NCBI GenBank assembly: GCA_958430865.1
Contig: CAUDNR010000891.1
Location: 45,535-109,534, forward strand
From: Entrophospora sp. SA101
Lineage: Eukaryota; Glomeromycota; Glomeromycetes; Entrophosporales; Entrophosporaceae
DNA: 64,000 nt
Direction: 5' to 3'
In this document: piece by piece, positions 12,529 to 23,000 of the stretch
Layout: each line of letters opens with the position of its first letter
Numbering within the stretch: position 1 is the stretch's first letter
Position numbers and translations under genes: made by a program
Notes under the pieces: generated by a model
The model's database searches: none
Told to the model about the DNA's origin: nothing
The model's input: only the letters and a program-made list of their open reading frames with translations

Positions 12529-12761
12529 TTATTATTATTATAATTAATATAATTATTATTATTATTACTAAAATTATTATTATTATTACTAAAGTCATTA
12601 AAATTTATTGGTATTGATATTTGCATAATAAAAAATCTTTAATGTAAATTTATATAATATGTACACAGAATTACTATTAATTTAATTATTCTATTAATTT
12701 TATAATAATGTCCTCAAAAATGCACTTATATATATTATCTTTTATTATGCATAGATTAACT

Positions 12762-13458
12762 TTAAATTGTTTCATCGAATGTCATTGTAATATCAGAATC
12801 TTGTTGTTGCTGCTGCAATTGTTGTTCATTTATATCATTTTTTATAAAAGTATTTGTGTTAGCGTATTGTGTTGAATTTAAATATTCCTCTTCATAAACT
12901 CCAATTTGATACGATAAATCAATTTCCTCTTCCAATAAAAAATCTAAATATTTAAAAAAAAGATATTTATATATACATACTATATAATGTATGTATATAC
13001 GTATAAAGCTAAGATTTATTTTGTACCTTGCTCAATCTCTTGAAAAAATTCTTCTTGTTCTAAAGATGTATTAATATCTTGAATGATTTTATTAGAACGT
13101 ATAAGATCATTTGTTTGAAGTTTTTTCCATTCATTCAAAACTATCTTTCGAATCCACTATTATTTATTATTATAGAGTTGTGAAGTAAGAGAAGAAAACG
13201 AATAAATAAAGAGCGAGAGAAATAATATATGAAGAGGGTATATAAATAAAGATTAACCTGATGTTGGTCAGGTTCACTATCAACAAGTATTCCCCTTCGT
13301 TTATTTAGTTCTTGATCTTTTAGTTTCTTAATACTTTGTAAGCATTGTTTTTTAAAGTCTTCTCGCCAAACTTGGTTTGACTTTGATTTCATAAGAGAAC
13401 GATGTAGTCCAAAAGTTGGCTTGTTGTTATTCTTGAAATTATGCATTCTCGAAGACAT
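12762..13458 (-). CDS. RPA-interacting protein (RPAIN-like)
   Basis: Three exons, 13258-13458, 13027-13156 and 12762-12943, give 170 residues starting MSSRMHNFK. The N-terminal block LHRSLMKSKSNQVWREDF followed by KKQCLQSIKKLKD is the conserved Trp-containing motif of RPA-interacting proteins, which carry replication protein A into the nucleus. The middle is acidic and helical (IIQDINTSLEQEEFFQEI), as in the RPAIN central domain. The C-terminus is Gln-rich and ends TMTFDETI. It lacks the Cys-rich zinc-binding domain of vertebrate RPAIN. I chose the ATG at 13458; an upstream non-ATG extension is unlikely. It is divergent from the U2B''-like gene and convergent with the BTB gene. Confidence 0.75.
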
Positions 13459-13810
13459 TATTATTGCTATTGTCAAAAAAACGCGTTATTTTTAACCTTT
13501 TATGTTACCCAAAATTAAAATAATATTAATATTAAAGAATTAGGACCCCGACTGGAATACCCCCATGTAGATTTGTTAGCATAGTGGAAGTTTGTTGTTA
13601 CACGAAATGTTATACATATATAGTAATTCAAATCCAGTTTATCACTTAACTTTTTATTGCCAGAATGTTTGTAAAGTTGCGTTGCACAATATAAAAAATT
13701 AGTGTAACATTTCAAATTTCCACTATGCTGATTTTGTTTGATCTAGAAATTTAGCCAATGAACTCTAGTTTAGCATTCAATATTTTTTTTTGGCACAATA
13801 AAAAAAAAAA
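13459..13810. promoter_or_regulatory. divergent promoter region RPAIN/U2B''
   Basis: 352 bp separate the two start codons, so both promoters must lie here. The spacer includes an inverted-repeat element (13578-13729), listed separately. Confidence 0.5.
13578..13729. mobile_element. small MITE in divergent promoter
   Basis: Left AGCATAGTGGAAGTTTG and right CAAATTTCCACTATGCT are inverted copies with one mismatch; further inside, GAAATGTTA and TAACATTTC also pair. Flanks GATTTGTT and GATTTTGT resemble a decayed 8-bp duplication, which would suggest a hAT origin. Confidence 0.5.
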
Positions 13811-15111
13811 ATGTCTACAGCATCAACATCAACGACAAATCCAACCTCAGTATATGCGCCTCCGACATCCTTTGGAATAACACCTTCAACTACTACACCA
13901 GTGCTAACATCACCACCAACACCTAAACAATCTACATGTACAACGCCAAATAATACAATTTATATAAACAACTTGAATGAAAAAGTAAAGATACCAGGTG
14001 GTTTTCTCAGATCTATTTTACTTTTTGTTTAAAATTGGTTAGATTGTTTTTAATATATACATGCGTGCGTATGTGCATGATTGTTTGTTTTAAAATAGCT
14101 TTAAAGAAACATTTAAGTGCTATTTTTGAACAATATGGAGAAATACTAGAAATAGTAGCACATGGAAATATACGTATGCGTGGACAAGCTTTTGTTGTTT
14201 TTAAAGAGCAAGAAAGTGCAGCAAATGCTATAAAAGGAGTTCAAGGGTTTGCTTTACATGGAAAACCAATGGTATATAAATTTGTATTGTATTATTTATG
14301 TAAATTATTTTAAATAGATGATAACTTGGAATTAAAAAATCAAACTTATATTTTTACCAAAGGTGATTCAATATGCAAAATCAAAATCTGATGCAATTGC
14401 AAAAATTGATGGAACCATTGAAGATCACAAGCGTCAAAGATTGGAGGCTAAAGGTATTGATTAATATTATATTTGTATATTTTTATTTGATTTGTATTAA
14501 CCGTAAATTGGTTTTTTTTTATGATTAGAAAAACGGGTTAAAGAGCCACCAATGAAAAAATTCAAGCCAAATAACACTACAACGTTTCCAACAGGACCTT
14601 CAAATATTCCAGGAGGTTGGCTCGCTGTTTTGTATTTACTCATATATATATATACACATACATATTTATATAAATATAAATATCATCTTAATATCAACAA
14701 ATACTAACATTATTAGAATTGTTTTATTACAGCACCATTATTTCACTTTGGACATCAATTACCAGCACCTGGAAATATTCCTGACGAGTATCTTCCACCA
14801 AATAATATACTCTTTTTACAAAACCTACCTAACGATATAACTGGAGCAGTTCTTACATCTTTGTTTGAGCAGTATGTTTTTATTTTTTATTTTTTTTGGG
14901 GGGGAAGTTTCAATGAATAAATTTGTAATATTAAAATAATCGATATAATAGATATTCTGGATTTAAAGAAGTTCGTTCCATTCATCCAGCAAAGGGTATT
15001 GCATTTGTTGAGTATGATACTGAGCCACAAGCAATGGTTGCCAAGGAGGCTTTATCTAATCATCAAATGGGACCAGATCATAAATTAAAGATAACATATG
15101 CAAAAAAATAA
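13811..15111 (+). CDS. U1A/U2B''/SNF-type spliceosomal RRM protein
   Basis: Six exons (13811-13997, 14099-14271, 14363-14453, 14529-14615, 14733-14871, 14952-15111) give 278 residues in one frame. After a Thr/Ser/Pro-rich leader comes RRM1: [12 protein letters not shown] (RNP2), [16 protein letters not shown], and [11 protein letters not shown] (RNP1) followed by [19 protein letters not shown]. This is the arrangement of U1A and U2B'', which bind stem-loops of U1 or U2 snRNA. A Lys/Glu linker leads to RRM2: [22 protein letters not shown], ending KLKITYAKK. The two RRMs and their spacing match the family. Sequence alone does not say whether it serves U1, U2 or both; single-gene fungi and animals often combine the roles. 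Confidence 0.93.
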
Positions 15112-15642
15112 AATATGAATGGTTTGTTTTGGTTTGTGTTTCAAATTATTTACATGATTATCATTGTTTACGGTCTTACTTTATTTTATTTTTTCTTTTT
15201 TTTTGATGAATTTTATATTTACATAATACATTGCTTTTATCTATATGAAATTGATGAAAATACAAAAATATTAAGGTATGTCCAATATAACCTTGGATAT
15301 TGATAAATTATTAATCTACTAATTAATTATATATTGAAGATTTGTCCTGATGCAAAAAAAAAAATAAAAGGGCCCAGCGTAGTAAAATAAATAGATGAAT
15401 AACGTGTGTATGTAGGCATTTGTATGTTTGTATATATTATTAAATCCAAGGCTCACCCCGAAAATAATAATATATAGATGGTGTTCACATAAAAAAAAAG
15501 ATTCCCAAATAATAACATTAATAACTAAATTATAGATATATTTATTTATAATATATGTTGGAAAATTAAATTATTCATACCAAAAATCAAAAAAAAAACT
15601 ATTTTAATTATTTAAATATTGTTACTATTATTACAATTATTT
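15112..15642. other. convergent 3' spacer
   Basis: AT-rich region between the 3' ends of the U2B''-like and Cue2-like genes. A 62-codon plus frame starting just after the stop has no similarity and is not called. Confidence 0.5.
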
Positions 15643-17626
15643 TTATTTTTTTCTACCTTTGACGATCATATGACCACGATTTTCGACGAAATCCCAATTA
15701 TTTTTTAGAACTTGTCTCACAGCATTAGGTAATTTTGGAATTCCATTAGGTGAATGATTTCCTACTCCAGTAATTATTTTTAAAGGTTTACCACTATATA
15801 TATCACCTAACGTAATGGTAATGTATTATAATAAATAAATAAATATATATATAATACAGTACATTTATTTATTTACCTTTTGGATATAATCTATTTAAAT
15901 GCTTCCTCACTACATATACTGCTTGATCAACTGTTAATCCATGTAAATCAATAATATTCTTGCCATTCCTATTATAAATTTTTTTAAAAAAACCGAGTTT
16001 AAATATTATGAAATATTTTATATAATATATATATATATATGTGGATTTACCTTTGTTGTTCAGTTGACGACATTACATATCTCAAATTCCATGTTTTCAT
16101 TTCCTGATCATACTCTTGTCCCTAAGAACGAAAAATATTATTATTGTTTTAATTATTCCTTTAAATTTTATTATTATTAAAAATATAAATGTTTAATCTT
16201 GCCTCCTTCGAATAATAAGAAGTTATTCCACCTCCACCACGTCCAACCCTATAAGCTTCTGATGCATTTCTAAATGCCTTGTTTCTTAATTTTTGGCAAC
16301 GAAGAGCCTCACGGCGACAATGTCCCGGATTGTAACTATATTCGTCGTCATCTTCGTCATCTTCATATTCGTCATCGTCATCATCGTCGTTGTCATAATT
16401 ATTATTGGATATTCTAAAAGTATGAGATTGTTGATCATTTCCTTTTTTTTTTACTACTTTAAATTCATTTTCCGGAGAAATCAAACATTCCAAAGTAACA
16501 TCAAAGTTGCCATGATTTTCGTGAAACATTGATGAAATTGTCGCAGCGGGAATATTTGGAAACATTTCTTGAAGCATTTCAATATTGTTCCAGACATTTG
16601 TGTTAGATGAGTTTGAAGATGAAGAGGACCATGGTGAATTTTTGGATAATTTTTGAGGTTGACGTGATTTGTAATAACGTTTTTGATAATTATTTTTATT
16701 TTGATAATTATTTTTATTTTGATAATTATTTTTATTTTTATTATTTTTATTATTATTATTATTATTAATCTGTATACCATTACTTTTATTTTTGATTTTT
16801 GATTTCTTTTTTTTACGATTCTTATAATTGTTTGTTGAAAAAGAAGATGCTACTGATGAAGCGTTTGGAGATGAATTTGAAAAAGCGGTCAAAGAAGAAG
16901 AAGAAGAAGAGGAGGAGGAGGAGGAGGAAGAAGGTAACGGTCGCGTTTGCTGAATATTATTATTATTATCGGAATTATCATTATCTAATTCTGCCGAGGA
17001 CAATTCATTGAGAAGAAATAGTAGAACTGTTTCAGCATCATTATCATTTTCTTGAAATAATTGCTCGATTCTTGTGGTGGAAATTAATGGAAAACATTCT
17101 TTCAAGAATCCAGTTGGTGAATCAATTGATTTGTAATCATCCTTGGAAAGAATAAATGGTTCGAACTCATTATCGAACTCATTATCATCAAGAATGACAA
17201 GATCGTCATCACGATAATAATAGTAATAATTATTATTATTGGAATCGTCGCCTATCCCCCCTCCTACACCGCCTTCTTCTCCGAGACTAAGTGAGTCCAT
17301 TTGAGGTTCAAGACTCGTAGCCGACTCATCCTCTGTTAATGATAATAATTTTATCATTATAATTTTTTATTATTAATTAATAAAAAAAATTTTTTTTCTT
17401 CTTTACCATTTTCACCGGAACTTGACTCGCTTGCACTCTTATCATTACTATTTTCTGAAAATAATTCTGATTCGCCGTAACCCCTTTGTTCAGAATCTAA
17501 AACTAAGGTTGCTCCTTCAGCCAAAGAATTAAGAATATCTATACAAGTGTTGATATCAGATTCATCATTAACATTTTCTGCTACAATTTCTGCTACTAAT
17601 GTAGAGTCGAGTGGTGGGCAATACAT
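15643..17626 (-). CDS. CUE-CUE-DUF1771-SMR protein (Cue2/N4BP2-like endonuclease)
   Basis: Five exons (17407-17626, 16203-17332, 16051-16121, 15877-15968, 15643-15806) give 558 residues. Two CUE-like ubiquitin-binding motifs are clear: TGFLKECFPLISTTRIEQLF (about 147-166 onward) and IEMLQEMFPNIPAATISSMF (about 324-343 onward). They are separated by poly-Ser and Asn/Lys repeats. A DUF1771 segment follows (HCRREALRCQKLRNKAF to the exon 3 region QEYDQEMKTWNLRYVMSS). The C-terminal SMR domain has IDLHGLTVDQAVYVVRKHL, with the DLH motif, and IITGVGNHS, the TGxG motif. This order is that of yeast Cue2, which cleaves mRNA in collided ribosomes in no-go decay. The DLH and TGxG motifs are intact, so nuclease activity is plausible. 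The exon 2/3 intron uses a GC donor. Confidence 0.88.
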
Positions 17627-17647
17627 TGACTATGCGAGTGTATGTGG

Positions 17648-17726
17648 TTGGGTGTTGGGTGTTGGGTGTTGGGTGTTGGGTGTTGGGTGTTGGGTGTTGG
17701 GTGTTGGGTGTTGGGTGTTGGGTGTT
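17648..17726. repeat. TTGGGTG heptamer minisatellite
   Basis: About 11 uninterrupted copies of a 7-bp unit (TTGGGTG) start 22 bp upstream of the Cue2-like start codon. The tract is strongly G-rich on the plus strand, in contrast to the AT-rich surroundings. Confidence 0.95.
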
Positions 17727-18286
17727 AAGGGTAGTGGGAGTGGTTGCGTATATTTTCGAATGAATTCGAAAAAAATAAATCTTTAAAACTGATTGCTAAA
17801 TTCAAAATTAAAGGGCGAGTAAAAAGTATTTGTATTTATACGGCAAAGTCTTATGATCTTTGGACCACTTACCTCTAATTTCTTTTGTAAATTATTATTC
17901 ATTATTATTTTTCTAATCAATTTATAATTGTTGAGTTTTTTTTTGCAAGAATTAGTGAAAAAATAGAAACTGACGATAATAAAGTTGTTTATGTATGGTA
18001 TTGTTTATTGTTTGAGTGATGTAATGTTGATATTGCTGCTTTTATTATTTTTATTATTACTATTGTTAACCGTTGTTGAAACCAAAGAAGCAACAAAGGA
18101 AAAAAATTTGATTCTCATTTTTATTATATAGAAGAGGTAGGTACAAAACAACTAAATCAGTGATAGTGCTACATCGATTATTATTGAATGAAAAAAGTTA
18201 TATAACAACATTAATAATAATCAATGAAATATAAATTTACAAAATTAAGAGTAAAAAAAAATATATTTAATTTTACAAATAATTGA
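17727..18286. other. spacer upstream of Cue2-like gene
   Basis: Region between the minus-strand PEX12 3' end and the Cue2-like promoter. It is AT-rich, with ATT repeats near 18040-18060. No further feature is seen. Confidence 0.4.
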
Positions 18287-19966
18287 TCAAGATGAAGAAT
18301 TATAAACTTTTCTTAAATCATCAACTTCTACTTTAATCAAAGTAATTGGACAAAATCCATTATCATTTACAAAACGAAATATACAAGGATAACAAAACAC
18401 ATAACCTGAAGGAATGGCTGTTGGGTTTGTTAAATGATTATTACATAATGAACATATATTTGATGACTGCGGAAGAGGTATTCCTTGTGGATCGGGCTAA
18501 TTTATTAATGAGAAAAGAAAATTGGAACAATAATTCTTATTGTTTTTATAGTTAATGAGGAAATAAAAAATATTTACCGTGATAATTTCTGGGGGTGTTA
18601 AATCAATTCCATTATTGCCACTTTGAAGCCTTGCATATTCACTTGAATACCACCATTCCAAAAATCTGAAGAAAAATATTGACATTGGTAATAAAATTTT
18701 AATAACATCTATGCCTCTTGTGAACATATTGGTCAAAAAGTAACGACCGGCTTGAATTCTTGTTTCTGCTGGAATACCCGTTCTGGATCTCTGTTGACGT
18801 TTACGTTCATAATAATTTCTCTATACAATCATTTACATGTGGATATAATTATTTTAAATCTTGAAATGGTAATTATGGATGATTGATTGATTATATGTGG
18901 TTTTAAACTTACATAATCTTGTTCATTCATTCTACGAATTTCGATGCCCATTAAATGTAGCCACGGTGTATAATATCGTGTTTTATCATATAAATAACAA
19001 ATATTATATGATAAGATTGATCCGTGATAAAATGCATTTATCCATGGATAAAGATCTTTAAATAATTTTTTAATAAGCCTTCGTATTCTTTCTTTACGAT
19101 CCAACTTGAGAATGGAAGGATTATTTGTTTAGAAGAAGATAGATAATTCAAATATTCAGATTTTTCAAATAACATGTTACTAACTTGTTGGTTGCTATTT
19201 CTCAGTTGTTGATTATCTCGTGTAAATGCAGAGCCTAACAATCTTGCTCCGACACCACCACTCACTTTCTCGTACAAAATATCCAATTTAGTTTTAATAT
19301 AGGGGATTCCCACCTAATAATGATAATAACAATACGTAGGTGAATCGATGAATCTGATGAAATTGGAAACGAAAAAAAAAGAAAATCCTCGTCGCTATTT
19401 TTACCAATACAAATATTGATCTCCATACATCAACATTTCTTAAATTTTGTAAATTGGTGTCAGATTTAACTTCTTGTGAATGATGATGTCCAACTTTCAA
19501 TGAACGTATTCTTTTTAGTCCATAAAAATTTTCAGCAAAAGATGCACCTAATCAATAATTATGAAGAGGTCCATCTAATTATTATTACTAATATAATTAT
19601 ATTGTTGCTAACAACACCGAAATAATACCGAAATCATATATATGTACCTGAATCATTTAAATAATGCCTCTCTATAAATACCATAATCAATGTGTATATT
19701 TCATCAAATTGATTTACAAGTTTAAGTAAATATCTAGGATATCTTTGTGCATACACCTTTTTACATTGTAGTTGAAATATATTTAACATTAGAAAAAGAA
19801 ATTTAATAAAATTATTTTCACATTCTATTAAAAATGATTATCTTACAGATAAAACATATCTAAAAGCGGGTTGAATCAACTCTCTTAATTTTTCTTGTGC
19901 AATAAGTTCAAACAAAGAAGGTCTATAAATATCTGCACCTGAGGCAATATCACTCATAAACTCCAT
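18287..19966 (-). CDS. PEX12: peroxisomal RING E3 subunit PEX12
   Basis: Seven exons (19847-19966, 19648-19756, 19405-19547, 19185-19313, 18913-19104, 18578-18820, 18287-18496) give 381 residues, normal for Pex12. The Pex2/Pex12 N-terminal domain begins [20 protein letters not shown] and continues through [19 protein letters not shown]. Hydrophobic segments include [20 protein letters not shown]. The C-terminal RING-like domain has CSLC, then FCYPCIF and FCPITL, i.e. the reduced Cys set typical of PEX12, which keeps only one zinc site. With PEX2 and PEX10 it forms the membrane ligase that ubiquitinates and recycles the import receptor PEX5. All junctions are GT-AG. Confidence 0.93.
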
Positions 19967-20093
19967 GTTTTAAAATGTTGATTCGGTTTAAATCTATAAT
20001 AAAAATATTATTATTATGTTAACGTGATGCGCCACTGTTGTACATAACATTAGGTTGATTATCAGAAAATTTTTTGATTTTTTTAAAAAAAAT
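19967..20093. promoter_or_regulatory. 127-bp divergent promoter PEX12/RPA190
   Basis: Only 127 bp lie between the two start codons. The segment includes TGTTGTACATAACA, an imperfect dyad, near 20035-20050. No TATA box is obvious. Confidence 0.55.
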
Positions 20094-23000
20094 ATGAATA
20101 TTTCACATCCTCTTGGACTTCAAGCTAATTCTGTTGCATTTTCTTGCTATACACCAGAAGAATTAAGAAAATTATCAGTGAAAGAAATATTTAATCCAGC
20201 TACCTTCGATGAATTCGGTTTACCTGTACCCAGTGGGTCTTATGACCCCGCATTAGGACCTTTTAGTCAAAATTCGGTGTATGCATTCAAATAATTCTTT
20301 TCCTTCCACAATTTTATTTATAAATAAAACTCGTTTACATTCTATTTGATTTTGATTTTATATACATATAGTTGTGCAACTTGTTATTTGGATCAGTTTA
20401 ATTGCCCAGGACACTTTGGTCATATAGAGCTTCCATGTCCAGTTTATAATCCATTATTTTTTAATCATATTATAATTCTACTAAAAGCAATTTGTGTGAA
20501 ATGTCATAGATTCAGAATTAGCGAAGTTCAGGTAACAACTAATCTCTCGATTACATTTAGATCTTTTTGAAGTCAAGAAAAGAATGATTCAATATAATTT
20601 TTTTACATTTATAGAATTTTAAATACATTGCAAAGTTAAAATTATTAAATCATGGATTACTTTTAGAATCCAAGCAAATTGATTATATTGGCCAATCCGA
20701 TTTATTTGAAGATTTTAAAAGTGACATAAAATCAAATAAAGTGATTGATGATTGTAAACAAGAAATTGGTAATTGATAATTATTATTATTTTATCTTTAA
20801 TTAATAAATAATTTAATTTTAAATATAATATTTTTTTGGAATTACAGAAAACTTTTTGAATAAATCAATGAAAAATATAAAAAATAAAAAGGATGTTTTC
20901 AAATGTTCAGCAGTTAATGCTGAAAGAAAATTAGTAATTGCAGAATTATTAGCCCAATGTAATAGAAATAAGAATTGTCCATATTGCGATTCGTAAGATT
21001 ATTTCACATATAATATTTACATTTACATTTAACATTACATTTACATTTATCTATTATTTATTAGCTAATCAACTTGCAAAAAAAAATTTTTTTAGGCATT
21101 ATCGAACATTTAAAAAAGAAGGATATTCTAAAATTTTTCTCAAACCATTACCTCTCAAAATTCAAAGATTAGAAAGTGCAAGAAATGATGTGCCACAAAA
21201 TCGTGACGCAGATGATGACATGGAAATAGATGATGAATTAGTAGGTAATGAAAAAGCAAATGATCCAAAAAAATCAAAAAAAAATTTATCACAAGAACCA
21301 TTACAGTCATCGACTTTATCAAATACGGAAAACAAATACGTCACACCAGAAATAATACGCAGTCATTTTAGACAACTTTTCACTAATGAATCAGAATTAT
21401 GTTCTTGTCTGTATAATATGGAAACTTTTCCAATATCCCAATTTGAATATGATAACAATAATAAAGCTCTCAGAGCTGACATATTTTTTCTTGAAGTTAT
21501 TGGAGTCACCCCAGTTCGTTTTCGTCCCATATCTGTTCTTGAGGAAATGGCCATAGAAAATTCTCAAACAATTCATTTTACCAGAATATTAAAAGCCAGA
21601 AAACAGCTATGTTATATTGCTGGTCAGTTTAGTAAAGATAAAGAAAATATTCTTGAAAATTCTGTTGACATTAACGAATCAATTGATAATTTGATGAATT
21701 ATTGGGTGAATCTACAAGATGCTGTTAATGGATTATTTGATAGCTCCAAAGGAATTTATTCAGGTATTAAGGATCCACCACCTGGAATAAAACAAGTTCT
21801 AGAAAAAAAGGAAGGTTTATTCAGAAAACATTTGATGGGAAAACGCGTAAATTATTCTGCTCGTTCTGTTATTTCCCCTGATCCAAACGTTGATACCGAT
21901 GAAATTGGAGTAAGTTTTAATCAAATATTTTTTATTTTTTTTAATAAGAAACATTTTTATGTTACATTTTTGTTTCAAGGAAAAATTTATTAAAATTTGT
22001 TTTTGTTTATCAGATACCAATGGAATTTGCAAAAAAATTAACATTTCCTGAACCAGTGACCATCTATAATATTAAAAGATTGAGTAAAGCTGTCACCAAT
22101 GGACCAAATATATGGCCTGGTGCAACTCATATACAACATGAAGATGGCTCATTAACAAATTTATCAATGATATCTCAAAAATCACGTAATTCAATAGGAC
22201 AACAATTGCTCAATGAAGAACATAATAAATCGTCGTTTACTCAATATAGAATTAATACTCAATTTCTAAATAAAAAGGTATTTCGCCATCTTGATAATGG
22301 TGACATCTTACTTTTAAATCGTCAACCTACTTTACATAAACCTTCTATAATGGCTCATAGAGCTCGAATATTAAAAGGTGAAATGACTATTAGAATGCAT
22401 TATGTAAATTGGTATTTATAATTTACTTTTATGTGTGTGTATATATACATTATTTATGTGTAAAGGAAAGTTCCGACGACAATTCTAATCAATTAATAAT
22501 AAAATTTAGTAAACCTTACAATGCAGATTTTGATGGCGATGAAATGAATGTTCATTTTCCACAGAATGAAGTGGCGCAAACTGAAGCAAAAATGATTGGA
22601 AATGCAAATAAACAATACCTTGGCCCAACAACTGGTTCGCCACTAAGAGGATTGATCCAAGATCATGTAGTTACAGGTGTTTGGTTAACTTGTAAAGATA
22701 CATTTCTTACTAAAGGGGAATACCAGCAACTTTTATTTACCTCATTAAAACCTGATCCAAAAGATTCAAGAAAAATCTTAAATTTACATCCTGCTATTAT
22801 AAAACCAAAGGAATTATGGACCGGAAAACAATTGGTATTCATTATTTAATTATCATGCATTTAATATATAAAAAAAATTATATACACATTTTTACCTTTA
22901 ATAATTTAAATTTACTTGATTGTGTAGATAAGTACAATTTTATATAATATGACATATAATCGACAATCATTAAATTTGACTTCGAAAAATAATGTTTCTG

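Noticed and set aside
16293..17011. Plus-strand frames opposite the Cue2-like gene
   Set aside because: Shadows of poly-Asn, poly-Ser and Asp/Glu tracts of the real minus-strand gene.
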